Origin: Eledone cirrhosa
Taxonomy: Eukaryota > Mollusca > Cephalopoda > Octopoda > Eledonidae
DNA: 64,000 bases
Direction: 5' to 3'
Assembly: GCA_964016885.1 (NCBI GenBank)
Contig: OZ024741.1
Coordinates: 24,882,374 to 24,946,373, forward strand
The position numbers were made by a program, and so were the translations under genes. This document shows, one piece after another, positions 1 through 11,850 of the stretch; position 1 is the first letter of the stretch; every line of letters starts with the position of its first letter. A model generated the notes under the pieces. It worked only from the letters and a program-made list of their open reading frames with translations. It did not search any database and was not told the DNA's origin.

Positions 1-81
1 AGAAATATGGTAATGAAAGGGTTAAACAACATAGACAATGTCTTTTATTAGAAATATGGTAATGAAAGGGTTAAACAACAT

Positions 82-92
82 AGACAGTGTCT
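82..92. other. Odd palindrome AGACAGTGTCT in the reference monomer
   Basis: Monomer positions 33-43 read AGACA-G-TGTCT, two perfect 5-bp inverted arms around one central base. It recurs once per 49 bp in most units. Variants A33 to G, C36 to G or T and C42 to G each break one arm base pair. Dyad symmetry of this kind can be a protein-binding site or allow small cruciforms. No binding protein can be named from the sequence. Confidence 0.85.
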
Positions 93-98
93 TTTATT
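93..98 (-). other. Minus-strand poly(A)-signal hexamer AATAAA
   Basis: Monomer positions 44-49 (TTTATT on +) read AATAAA on the minus strand and recur in almost every unit except the T45 to G, A47 to G and a few other variants. The + strand monomer has no AATAAA, so the signal is strand-specific. Whether it acts on any transcript is unknown. In an AT-rich repeat the hexamer could be fortuitous. Confidence 0.6.
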
Positions 99-343
99 AG
101 AAATATGGTAATGAAAGGGTTATACAACATAGACAGTGTCTTTTATTGGAAATATGATAATGAAAGGGTTAAACAACATAGACAGTGTCTTTTATTAGAA
201 ATATGGTAATGAAAGGGTTAAACAACATGGACAGTGTCTTTTATTAGAAATATGGTAATGAAAGGGTTAAACAACATAGACAGTGTCTTTTATTAGAAAT
301 ATGATAATGAAAGGGTTAAACAACATAGACAGTGTCTTTTATT

Positions 344-1715
344 AGATATAGGGTAATGAAAGGGTTAAACAACATAGACAGTGTCTTTTTTTAGAAATAT
401 GGTAATGAAAGGATTATCAACATAGACAGTGTCTTTTATTAGAAATATGATAATGAAAGGGTTTAACAACATAAACAGTATCTTTTATTAGAAATGTGGT
501 AATGAAAGGGTTAAACAACATAGACAGTGTCTTTTATTAGAAATATGGTAATGAAAGGGTTACACAACATAGACAGTGTCTTTTATTAGAAATATGGTAA
601 TGAAAGGGTTAAACAACATAGACAGTGTCTTTTATTAGAAATATGGTAATGAAAGGGTTAAACAACATAGACAGTGTCTTTTATTAGAAATATGATAATG
701 AAAGGTTTAAACAACATAGACAGTGTCTTTTATTAGAAATATGGTAATGAAAGGGTTAAACAACATAGACAGTGTCTTTTATTAGAAATAGGGTAATGAA
801 AGGGTTAAACAACATAGACAGTGTCTTTTATTAGAAATATGATAATGAAAGGGTTAAACAACATAGACAGTGTCTTTTATTAGAAATATGGTAATGAAAG
901 GGTTAAACAACATAGATAGTGTCTTTTATTAGAAATATGGTAATGAAAGGGTTAAACAACATAGACAGTGTCTTTTATTAGAAATATGATAATGAAAGGG
1001 TTAAACAACATAGACAGTGTCTTTTATTAGAAATATGGTAATGAAAGAGTTAAACAACATAGACAGTGTCTTTTATTAGAAATATGATAATGAAAGGGTT
1101 AAAAAACATAGACAGTGTCTTGTATTAGAAATATGGTAATGAAAGGGTTAAACAACATAGACAGTGTCTTTTATTAGAAATATGGTAATGAAAGGGTTAA
1201 ACAACATAGACAGTGTCTTTTATTAGAAATATGATAATGAAAGGATTAAACAACATAGAGAGTGTCTTTTATTAGATATAGGGTAATGAATGTGTTAAAC
1301 AACATAGACAGTGTCTTTTATCAGAAATAAGGTAATGATAGGTTTAAACAACATAGACAGTGTGTTTTATTAGAAATATGGTAATGCAAGTGTTAAACAA
1401 CATAGACAGTGTGTTTTATTAGAAATATGATAATGAAAGGGTTAAAAAACATAGACAGTGTCTTGTATTAGAAATATGGTAATGAAAGGGTTAAACAACA
1501 TAGGCAGTGTCTTTTATTAGAAATATGGTAATGAAAGGGTTAAACAACATAGACAGTGTCTTTTATTAGAAATATGGTAATGAAAGGTTTAAACAACATA
1601 GACAGTGTCTTTTATTAGAAATATGGTAACGAAAGGGTTAAACAACATAGACAGTGTCTTTTATTGGAAATATGATAATGAAAGGGTTAAACAACATAGA
1701 CAGTGTCTTTTATTA
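344..1715 (+). repeat. Diverged copy of the 23,017-24,487 block
   Basis: The order of variant monomers (a T-run before AG, GGATT, TTTAAC with AAACAGTAT, TACAC, ATAGGG, AGATAG, AGAGAG, GCAAG, TAACG, TTGGA) matches 23,017-24,487. The offset starts at 22,674 and becomes 22,772, which means two monomers are missing here or were added there. Scattered substitutions such as those at 1,321-1,345 make this pair visibly less identical than the large duplications further right, so it is probably an older event. Confidence 0.8.
393..440 (+). repeat. 48-bp monomer with one-base deletion
   Basis: The usual GGATTAAACAAC reads GGATTATCAAC around 411-421, a net loss of one base. The related units at 23,066, 36,718, 38,335 and later copies keep the full 49 bp, so the deletion is private to this copy. 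It is one of only two non-49, non-30 units in the window. Confidence 0.9.
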
Positions 1716-3362
1716 GATATAGGGTAATGAATGTGTTAAACAACATAGACAGTGTCTTTTATTAGAAATATGGTAATGAAAGGGTTAAACAACATAGACA
1801 GTGTCTTTTATTAGAAATATGGTAATGAAAGAGTTAAACAACATAGACAGTGTCTTTTATTAGAAATATGGTAATGAAAGGGTTAAACAACATAGACAGT
1901 GTGTTTTATTATACATATGGTAATGAAAGGGTTAAACAACATAGACAGTGTCTTTTATTAGATATAGGGTAATGAAAGTGTTAAACACCATAGACAGTGT
2001 CTTGTATTAGAAATATGGTAATGAAAGTGTTAAACAACATAGACAGTGTCTTTTATTAGAAATATGGTAATGAAAGGGTTAAACAACATAGACAGTGTCT
2101 TTTATTAGAAATATGGTAATGAAAGGGTTAAACAACATAGACAGTGTGTTTTATTAGAAATATGGTAATGAAAGGGTTAAACAACATAGACAGTGCCTTT
2201 TATTAGAAATATGGTAATGAAAGGGTTAAACAACATAGACAGTGTGTTTTATTAGAAATATGGTAATGAAAGGGTTAAACAACATAGACAGTGCCTTTTA
2301 TTAGAAATATGGTAATGAAAGGGTTAAACAACATAGACAGTGTCTTTTATTAAATATAGGGTAATGAAAGTGTTAAAAAACATAGACAGTGTCTTTTATT
2401 AGAAATATAATAATGAAAGGGTTAAACAACAGAAATATGGTAATGATAGGTTTAAACAACATAGACAGTGTCTTTTATTAGAAATATGATAATGAAAGGG
2501 TTAAAAAACATAGACAGTGTCTTGTATTAGAAATATGGTAATGAAAGGGTTAAACAACATAGACAGTGTCTTTTATTAGAAATATTGTAATGAAAGGGTT
2601 AAACAACATAGACAGTGTCTTTTATTAGAAATATGGTAATGAAAGTGTTAAACAACATAGACAGTGTCTTTTATTCGAAATACAACATAGACAGTGTGTT
2701 TTATTAGAAATATGGTAATGAAAGGGTTAAACAACATAGACAGTGTCTTTTATTAGAAATATGATAATGAAAGGGTTAAAAAACATAGACAGTGTCTTGT
2801 ATTAGAAATATGGTAATGAAAGGGTTAAACAACATAGACAGTGTCTTTTATTAGAAATATGGTAATGAAAGGGTTAAACAACATAGACAGTGTCTTTTAT
2901 TAGAAATATGATAATGAAAGGGTTAAACAACATAGAGAGTGTCTTTTATTAGATATAGTGTAATGAATGTGTTAAACAACATAGACAGTGTCTTTTATTA
3001 GAAATATGGTAATGAAAGGGTTAAACAACATAGACAGTGTCTTTTATTCGAAATATGATAATGAAAGGGTTAAACAACATAGAGAGTGTCTTTTATTAGA
3101 TATAGGGTAATGAATGTGTTAAACAACATAGACAGTGTCTTTTATTAGAAATATGGTAATGAAAGGGTTAAACAACATAGATAGTGTCTTTTATTAGAAA
3201 TATGGTAATGAAAGGGTTAAACAACATAGACAGTGTCTTTTATTAGATATAGGGTAATGAAAGGGTTAAACAACATAGACAGTGTCTTTTATTAGAAATA
3301 TGGTAATGAAAGGTTTAAACAACATAGACAGTGTCTTTTATTAGAAATATGGTAATGAAAGT
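1716..3362 (+). repeat. Mixed monomer stretch with a small dimer repeat
   Basis: Array between the diverged left block and the 4,470-bp duplication. At about 2,139-2,310 a dimer of 98 bp occurs twice, alternating a C42 to G unit with a T41 to C unit (GTGCC near 2,194 and 2,292). It also holds the first pair of 30-bp units (2,401-2,705). From about 2,930 to 3,150 it carries AGAGAG, TTCGAAA and GAATGTG variants also seen at 19,860-20,080, 28,590-28,790 and 35,230-35,420. Confidence 0.8.
2401..2705 (+). repeat. Pair of 30-bp deleted monomers (long spacing form)
   Basis: 2,401-2,430 is a type-2 short unit that lacks the last 19 bases of the monomer, so AACAAC runs straight into AGAAAT. 2,676-2,705 is a type-1 short unit that lacks 19 bases after AGAAATA (here CGAAATA), giving AAATACAACATAG. 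Five full monomers separate them, one more than in all other pairs. The extra unit carries the C27 to A and T45 to G changes. Confidence 0.9.
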
Positions 3363-3587
3363 GTTACACAACATAGACAGTGTCTTTTATTAGAAATATG
3401 GTAATGAAAGAGTTAAACAACATAGACAGTGTCTTTTATTAGAAATATGGTAATGAAAGGGTTAAACAACATGGACAGTGTGTTTTGTTAGACATATGGT
3501 AATGAAAGGGTTAAACAACATAGACAGTGTCTTTTATTAGAAATATGGTAATGAAAGTGTTAAACAACATAGACAGTGTCTTTTATT

Positions 3588-3617
3588 AGAAATACAACAT
3601 AGACAGTGTGTTTTATT
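3588..3617 (+). repeat. 30-bp type-1 deleted monomer
   Basis: A 19-bp internal deletion joins AGAAATA to CAACATAG. The unit also carries C42 to G. It has no type-2 partner upstream, unlike the unit at 2,676. Confidence 0.92.
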
Positions 3618-4499
3618 AGAAATATGGTAATGAAAGGGTTAAACAACATAGACAGTGTCTTTTATTAGAAATATGATAATGAAAGGGTTAAAAAACATAG
3701 ACAGTGTCTTGTATTAGAAATATGGTAATGAAAGGGTTAAACAACATAGACAGTGTCTTTTATTAGAAATATGGTAATGAAAGGGTTAAACAACATAGAC
3801 AGTGTCTTTTATTAGAAATATGATAATGAAAGGATTAAACAACATAGAGAGTGTCTTTTATTAGATATAGGGTAATGAATGTGTTAAACAACATAGACAG
3901 TGTCTTTTATTAGAAATATGGTAATGAAAGGTTTAAACAACATAGACAGTGTGTTTTATTAGAAATATGGTAATGCAAGGGTTAAACAACATAGACAGTG
4001 TGTTTTATTAGAAATATGATAATGAAAGGGTTAAAAAACATAGACAGTGTCTTGTATTAGAAATATGGTAATGAAAGGGTTAAACAACATAGACAGTGTC
4101 TTTTATTAGAAATATGGTAATGAAAGGGTTAAACAACATAGACAGTGTCTTTTATTAGAAATATGGTAATGAAAGGTTTAAACAACATAGACAGTGTCTT
4201 TTATTAGAAATATGGTAACGAAAGGGTTAAACAAAATAGACAGTGTCTTTTATTGGAAATATGATAATGAAAGGGTCAAACAACATAGACAGTGTCTTTT
4301 ATTAGAAATATGGTAATGAAAGGGTTAAACAACATGGACAGTGTCTTTTATTAGAAATATGGTAATGAAAGGGTTAAACAACATAGACAGTGTGTTTTGT
4401 TAGACATATGGTAATGAAAGGGTTAAACAACATAGACAGTGTCTTTTATGAGAAATATGGTAATGAAAGTGTTAAACAACATAGACAGTGTCTTTTATT

Positions 4500-4529
4500 A
4501 GAAATACAACATAGACAGTGTGTTTTATT
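4500..4529 (+). repeat. 30-bp type-1 deleted monomer
   Basis: Same junction as 3,588, displaced by 912 bp as part of the higher-order repeat. The unit two places upstream is marked by TTTTATGAG near 4,446. Confidence 0.92.
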
Positions 4530-7129
4530 AGAAATATGGTAATGAAAGGGTTAAACAACATAGACAGTGTCTTTTATTAGAAATATGATAATGAAAGGGT
4601 TAAAAAACATAGACAGTGTCTTGTATTAGAAATATGGTAATGAAAGGGTTAAACAACATAGACAGTGTCTTTTATTAGAAATATGGTAATGAAAGGGTTA
4701 AACAACATAGACAGTGTCTTTTATTAGAAATATGATAATGAAAGGATTAAACAACATAGAGAGTGTCTTTTATTAGATATAGGGTAATGAATGTGTTAAA
4801 CAACATAGACAGTGTCTTTTATTAGAAATATGGTAATGAAAGGTTTAAACAACATAGACAGTGTGTTTTATTAGAAATATGGTAATGCAAGGGTTAAACA
4901 ACATAGACAGTGTGTTTTATTAGAAATATGATAATGAAAGGGTTAAAAAACATAGACAGTGTCTTGTATTAGAAATATGGTAATGAAAGGGTTAAACAAC
5001 ATAGACAGTGTCTTTTATTAGAAATATGGTAATGAAAGGGTTAAACAACATAGACAGTGTCTTTTATTAGAAAGATGGTAATGAAAGGTTTAAACAACAT
5101 AGACAGTGTCTTTTATTAGAAATATGGTAATGAAAGGGTTAAACAACATGGACAGTGTCTTTTATTAGAAATATGGTAATGAAAGGGTTAAACAACATAG
5201 ACAGTGTCTTTTATTAGAAATATGATAATGAAAGGGTTAAACAACATAGACAGTGTCTTTTATTAGAAATATGGTAATGAAAGGGTTAAACAACATAGAC
5301 AGTGTCTTTTATTAGAAATATGGTAATGAAAGAGTTAAACAACATAGACAGTGTCTTTTATTAGATATAGGGTAATGAAAGTGTTAAACAACATAGACAG
5401 TGTCTTGTATTAGAAATATGGTAATGAAAGTGTTAAACAACATAGACAGTGTCTTTTATTAGAAATATGGTAATGAAAGGGTTAAACAACATAGACAGTG
5501 TCTTTTATTAGAAATATGGTAATGAAAGGGTTAAACAACGTAGACAGTGTCTTTTATTAGAAATATGGTAATGAAAGGTTTAAACAACATAGACAGTGTG
5601 TTTTATTAGAAATATGGTAATGAAAGCGTTAAACAACATAGACAGTGTCTTTTATTAGAAATATGGTAATGAAAGGGTTAAACAACATAGACAGTGTCTT
5701 TTATTAGAAATATGATAATGAAAGGGTTAAACAACATAGACAGTGTCTTTTATTAGATATAGGGTAATGAAAGGGTTAAACAACATAGACAGTGTCTTTT
5801 ATTAGAAATATGGTAATGAAAGGGTTAAACAACATGGACAGTGTCTTTTATTAGAAATATGGTAATGAAAGGGTTAAACAACATACACAGTATCTTTTAT
5901 TAGAAATATGGTAATGAAAGGGTTAAACAACATAGACAGTGTCTTTTATTAGAAATATGGTAATGAAAGGGTTAAACAACATGGACAGTGTCTTTTATTA
6001 GAAATATGGTAATGAAAGGGTTAAACAACATAGACAGTATCTTTTATTAGAAATATGGTAATGAAAGGGTTAAACAACATAGACAGTGTCTTTTATTAGA
6101 AATATGGTAATGAAAGGGTTAAACAACATAGACAGTGTCTTTTATTAGAAATATGGTAATGCAAGAGTTAAACAACATAGACAGTGTCTTTTAATAGAAA
6201 TATGGTAATGAAAGGGTTAAACAACATAGATAGTGTCTTTCATTAGAAATATGGTAATGAAAGGGTTAAATTACATAGGCAGTGTCTTCTATTAGAAATA
6301 TCATAATGAAAGGGTTAAACAACATAGACAGTGTCTTTTATTAGAAATATGGTAATGAAAGTGTTAAACAACATAGACAGTGTCTTTTATTAGAAATATG
6401 GTAATGAAAGTGTTAAACAACATAGACAGTGTCTTTTATTAGAAATGTGGTAATGAAAGTGTTAAACAACATAGACAGTATCTTTTATTAGAAATGTGGT
6501 AATGAAAGTGTTAAACAACATAGACAGTATCTTTTATTAGAAATGTGGTAATGAAAGGGATAAACAACATAGACAGTGTCTTTTATTAGAAATATGATAA
6601 TGAAAGGGTTAAACAACATAGACAGTGTCTTTTATTAGATATAGGGTAATGAATGTGTTAAACAACATAGACAGTGTCTTTTATTAGAAATATGGTAATG
6701 AAAGGGTTAAACAACATAGACAGTGTCTTTTATTAGAAATATGGTAATGAAAGAGTTAAACAACATAGGCAGTGTCTTTTATTAGAAATATGGTAATGAA
6801 AGGGTTAAACAACATAGACAGTGTGTTTTATTAGACATATGGTAATGAAAGGGTTAAACAACATAGAAAGTGTCTTTTATTAGATATAGGGTAATGAAAG
6901 TGTTAAACAACATAGACAGTGTCTTGTATTAGAAATATGGTAATGAAAGTGTTAAACAACATAGACAGTGTCTTTTATTAGAAATATGGTAATGAAAGGG
7001 TTAAACAACATAGACAGTGTCTTTTATTAGAAATATGGTAATGAAAGGGTTAAACAACATAGACAGTGTCTTTCATTAGAAATATGGTAATGAAAGGTTT
7101 AAACAACATAGACAGTGTGTTTTATTAGA

Positions 7130-7815
7130 AATATGGTAATGAAAGGGTTAAACAACATAGACAGTGTCTTTTATTAGAAATATGGTAATGAAAGGGTTAA
7201 ACAACATAGACAGTGTCTTTTATTAGATATAGGGTAATGAAAGGGTTAAACAACATAGACAGTGTCTTTTATTAGAAATATGGTAATGAAAGGGTTAAAC
7301 AACATAGATAGTGTCTTTTATTAGAAATATGGTAATGAAAGGGTTAAACAACATAGACAGTGTCTTTTATTAGATATAGGGTAATGAAAGGGTTAAACAA
7401 CATAGACAGTGTCTTTTATTAGAAATATGGTAATGAAAGGGTTAAGCAACATAGACAGTGTCTTTTATTAGAAATATGGTAATGAAAGGGTTAAACAACA
7501 TAGACAGTGTCTTTTATTAGAAATATGGTAATGAAAGGGTTAAACAACATAGACAGTGTCTTTTATTAGATATAGGGTAATGAAAGGGTTAAACAACATA
7601 GACAGTGTCTTTTATTAGAAATATGGTAATGAAAGGGTTAAACAACATAGATAGTGTCTTTTATTAGAAATATGGTAATGAAAGGGTTAAACAACATAGA
7701 CAGTGTCTTTTATTAGATATAGGGTAATGAAAGGGTTAAACAACATAGACAGTGTCTTTTATTAGAAATATGGTAATGAAAGGGTTAAGCAACATAGACA
7801 GTGTCTTTTATTAGA
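7130..7815 (+). repeat. 343-bp (7-monomer) tandem duplication
   Basis: About 7,130-7,472 repeats at 7,473-7,815. The AGATATAGGG units at 7,226 and 7,373 reappear at 7,569 and 7,716, and GTTAAGCAAC at 7,441 reappears at 7,784. It accounts exactly for the difference between the 4,470-bp period and the 4,127-bp matched length. Confidence 0.88.
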
Positions 7816-8057
7816 AATATGGTAATGAAAGGGTTACACAACATAGACAGTGTCTTTTATTAGAAATATGGTAATGAAAGAGTTAAACAACATAGACAGT
7901 GTCTTTTATTAGAAATATGGTAATGAAAGGGTTAAACAACATGGACAGTGTGTTTTGTTAGACATATGGTAATGAAAGGGTTAAACAACATAGACAGTGT
8001 CTTTTATTAGAAATATGGTAATGAAAGTGTTAAACAACATAGACAGTGTCTTTTATT

Positions 8058-8087
8058 AGAAATACAACATAGACAGTGTGTTTTATT
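8058..8087 (+). repeat. 30-bp type-1 deleted monomer
   Basis: Counterpart of 3,588 in copy 2 of the 4,470-bp duplication. Confidence 0.92.
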
Positions 8088-8969
8088 AGAAATATGGTAA
8101 TGAAAGGGTTAAACAACATAGACAGTGTCTTTTATTAGAAATATGATAATGAAAGGGTTAAAAAACATAGACAGTGTCTTGTATTAGAAATATGGTAATG
8201 AAAGGGTTAAACAACATAGACAGTGTCTTTTATTAGAAATATGGTAATGAAAGGGTTAAACAACATAGACAGTGTCTTTTATTAGAAATATGATAATGAA
8301 AGGATTAAACAACATAGAGAGTGTCTTTTATTAGATATAGGGTAATGAATGTGTTAAACAACATAGACAGTGTCTTTTATTAGAAATATGGTAATGAAAG
8401 GTTTAAACAACATAGACAGTGTGTTTTATTAGAAATATGGTAATGCAAGGGTTAAACAACATAGACAGTGTGTTTTATTAGAAATATGATAATGAAAGGG
8501 TTAAAAAACATAGACAGTGTCTTGTATTAGAAATATGGTAATGAAAGGGTTAAACAACATAGACAGTGTCTTTTATTAGAAATATGGTAATGAAAGGGTT
8601 AAACAACATAGACAGTGTCTTTTATTAGAAATATGGTAATGAAAGGTTTAAACAACATAGACAGTGTCTTTTATTAGAAATATGGTAACGAAAGGGTTAA
8701 ACAAAATAGACAGTGTCTTTTATTGGAAATATGATAATGAAAGGGTCAAACAACATAGACAGTGTCTTTTATTAGAAATATGGTAATGAAAGGGTTAAAC
8801 AACATGGACAGTGTCTTTTATTAGAAATATGGTAATGAAAGGGTTAAACAACATAGACAGTGTGTTTTGTTAGACATATGGTAATGAAAGGGTTAAACAA
8901 CATAGACAGTGTCTTTTATGAGAAATATGGTAATGAAAGTGTTAAACAACATAGACAGTGTCTTTTATT

Positions 8970-8999
8970 AGAAATACAACATAGACAGTGTGTTTTATT
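8970..8999 (+). repeat. 30-bp type-1 deleted monomer
   Basis: Counterpart of 4,500 in copy 2 of the 4,470-bp duplication and 912 bp after the unit at 8,058. Confidence 0.92.
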
Positions 9000-11850
9000 A
9001 GAAATATGGTAATGAAAGGGTTAAACAACATAGACAGTGTCTTTTATTAGAAATATGATAATGAAAGGGTTAAAAAACATAGACAGTGTCTTGTATTAGA
9101 AATATGGTAATGAAAGGGTTAAACAACATAGACAGTGTCTTTTATTAGAAATATGGTAATGAAAGGGTTAAACAACATAGACAGTGTCTTTTATTAGAAA
9201 TATGATAATGAAAGGATTAAACAACATAGAGAGTGTCTTTTATTAGATATAGGGTAATGAATGTGTTAAACAACATAGACAGTGTCTTTTATTAGAAATA
9301 TGGTAATGAAAGGTTTAAACAACATAGACAGTGTGTTTTATTAGAAATATGGTAATGCAAGGGTTAAACAACATAGACAGTGTGTTTTATTAGAAATATG
9401 ATAATGAAAGGGTTAAAAAACATAGACAGTGTCTTGTATTAGAAATATGGTAATGAAAGGGTTAAACAACATAGACAGTGTCTTTTATTAGAAATATGGT
9501 AATGAAAGGGTTAAACAACATAGACAGTGTCTTTTATTAGAAAGATGGTAATGAAAGGTTTAAACAACATAGACAGTGTCTTTTATTAGAAATATGGTAA
9601 TGAAAGGGTTAAACAACATGGACAGTGTCTTTTATTAGAAATATGGTAATGAAAGGGTTAAACAACATAGACAGTGTCTTTTATTAGAAATATGATAATG
9701 AAAGGGTTAAACAACATAGACAGTGTCTTTTATTAGAAATATGGTAATGAAAGGGTTAAACAACATAGACAGTGTCTTTTATTAGAAATATGGTAATGAA
9801 AGAGTTAAACAACATAGACAGTGTCTTTTATTAGATATAGGGTAATGAAAGTGTTAAACAACATAGACAGTGTCTTGTATTAGAAATATGGTAATGAAAG
9901 TGTTAAACAACATAGACAGTGTCTTTTATTAGAAATATGGTAATGAAAGGGTTAAACAACATAGACAGTGTCTTTTATTAGAAATATGGTAATGAAAGGG
10001 TTAAACAACGTAGACAGTGTCTTTTATTAGAAATATGGTAATGAAAGGTTTAAACAACATAGACAGTGTGTTTTATTAGAAATATGGTAATGAAAGCGTT
10101 AAACAACATAGACAGTGTCTTTTATTAGAAATATGGTAATGAAAGGGTTAAACAACATAGACAGTGTCTTTTATTAGAAATATGATAATGAAAGGGTTAA
10201 ACAACATAGACAGTGTCTTTTATTAGATATAGGGTAATGAAAGGGTTAAACAACATAGACAGTGTCTTTTATTAGAAATATGGTAATGAAAGGGTTAAAC
10301 AACATGGACAGTGTCTTTTATTAGAAATATGGTAATGAAAGGGTTAAACAACATACACAGTATCTTTTATTAGAAATATGGTAATGAAAGGGTTAAACAA
10401 CATAGACAGTGTCTTTTATTAGAAATATGGTAATGAAAGGGTTAAACAACATGGACAGTGTCTTTTATTAGAAATATGGTAATGAAAGGGTTAAACAACA
10501 TAGACAGTATCTTTTATTAGAAATATGGTAATGAAAGGGTTAAACAACATAGACAGTGTCTTTTATTAGAAATATGGTAATGAAAGGGTTAAACAACATA
10601 GACAGTGTCTTTTATTAGAAATATGGTAATGCAAGAGTTAAACAACATAGACAGTGTCTTTTAATAGAAATATGGTAATGAAAGGGTTAAACAACATAGA
10701 TAGTGTCTTTCATTAGAAATATGGTAATGAAAGGGTTAAATTACATAGGCAGTGTCTTCTATTAGAAATATCATAATGAAAGGGTTAAACAACATAGACA
10801 GTGTCTTTTATTAGAAATATGGTAATGAAAGTGTTAAACAACATAGACAGTGTCTTTTATTAGAAATATGGTAATGAAAGTGTTAAACAACATAGACAGT
10901 GTCTTTTATTAGAAATGTGGTAATGAAAGTGTTAAACAACATAGACAGTATCTTTTATTAGAAATGTGGTAATGAAAGTGTTAAACAACATAGACAGTAT
11001 CTTTTATTAGAAATGTGGTAATGAAAGGGATAAACAACATAGACAGTGTCTTTTATTAGAAATATGATAATGAAAGGGTTAAACAACATAGACAGTGTCT
11101 TTTATTAGATATAGGGTAATGAATGTGTTAAACAACATAGACAGTGTCTTTTATTAGAAATATGGTAATGAAAGGGTTAAACAACATAGACAGTGTCTTT
11201 TATTAGAAATATGGTAATGAAAGAGTTAAACAACATAGGCAGTGTCTTTTATTAGAAATATGGTAATGAAAGGGTTAAACAACATAGACAGTGTGTTTTA
11301 TTAGACATATGGTAATGAAAGGGTTAAACAACATAGAAAGTGTCTTTTATTAGATATAGGGTAATGAAAGTGTTAAACAACATAGACAGTGTCTTGTATT
11401 AGAAATATGGTAATGAAAGTGTTAAACAACATAGACAGTGTCTTTTATTAGAAATATGGTAATGAAAGGGTTAAACAACATAGACAGTGTCTTTTATTAG
11501 AAATATGGTAATGAAAGGGTTAAACAACATAGACAGTGTCTTTCATTAGAAATATGGTAATGAAAGGTTTAAACAACATAGACAGTGTGTTTTATTAGAA
11601 ATATGGTAATGAAAGGGTTAAACAACATAGACAGTGTCTTTTATTAGAAATATGGTAATGAAAGGGTTAAACAACATAGACAGTGTCTTTTATTAGATAT
11701 AGGGTAATGAAAGGGTTAAACAACATAGACAGTGTCTTTTATTAGAAATATGGTAATGAAAGGGTTAAACAACATAGATAGTGTCTTTTATTAGAAATAT
11801 GGTAATGAAAGGGTTAAACAACATAGACAGTGTCTTTTATTAGATATAGG

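Larger units (their letters stand above)
50..98 (+). repeat. Reference monomer (consensus-like 49-bp unit)
   Basis: This unit matches the commonest base at every position and serves as the numbering reference (monomer position 1 = base 50). Composition is 20 A, 15 T, 10 G and 4 C. It has no CpG. Frequent alternatives are G10 to A, the pair A4 to T with T8 to G, G20 to T or A, G21 to T or A, A33 to G, C36 to G or T, C42 to G and T45 to G. The choice of start is arbitrary, because the array has no external boundary inside the window. Confidence 0.97.
1..343 (+). repeat. Left-edge block of seven monomers
   Basis: Seven 49-bp units. The first carries G38 to A, the third has a TATAC variant at monomer positions 23-27, and the fourth starts with G followed by the G10 to A form. 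This variant order (caatg, plain, tatac, ttgga) recurs at about 30,650, 36,360, 43,400 and 49,010, so the block belongs to the same lineage as the 7,040-bp duplication. The array continues beyond the left edge. Confidence 0.85.
3400..5120 (+). repeat. 912-bp higher-order repeat, two copies
   Basis: About 3,400-4,210 corresponds to 4,312-5,120 at an offset of 912 bp (18 full plus one 30-bp monomer). Each copy has a GTTTTGTTAGACAT unit (3,481; 4,393) and a type-1 30-bp unit (3,588; 4,500). A few substitutions separate them, including 3,424, 3,473, 4,450 and the AAAGATGG at about 5,071. The same pair is duplicated at 7,870-9,590 inside copy 2 of the 4,470-bp block. Confidence 0.88.
3363..7832 (+). 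repeat. 4,470-bp tandem duplication, copy 1
   Basis: Bases 3,363-7,489 match 7,833-11,959 at an offset of exactly 4,470 (90 full plus two 30-bp monomers). Rare private variants agree at every point I compared: AAAATAG near 4,235, GGTCAAAC near 4,276, TACACAG near 5,885, TTAATAG near 6,192, AAATTACATAGG near 6,269. Differences flank the match at 3,362 and 7,490. The last 343 bp of this period (7,490-7,832) is an extra copy of the preceding seven monomers. Confidence 0.93.

Noticed and set aside
66..78. Telomere-like GGGTTA inside the monomer
   Set aside because: Only one hexamer per 49 bp, not in tandem, and changed in many variants. The plant-like GGGTTTA form occurs only in the TTTAAC variant. 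No telomeric repeat tract exists.
82..92. Steroid hormone response element or paired Smad-type site
   Set aside because: AGACA-G-TGTCT only resembles these palindromes: the half-sites and the one-base spacer do not fit the hormone-receptor consensus, and short AGAC/GTCT matches are too common to claim.
2676..2705. Insertion of foreign DNA at AAATACAACATAG junctions
   Set aside because: The junction is fully explained by a 19-bp deletion inside a normal monomer; no additional bases are present.
2677..3588. A third copy of the 912-bp higher-order repeat starting at 2,677
   Set aside because: The spacing to 3,589 is 912 bp, but after about 340 bp the order of variant monomers departs from that of 3,588-4,500, so it is only a partial relative.
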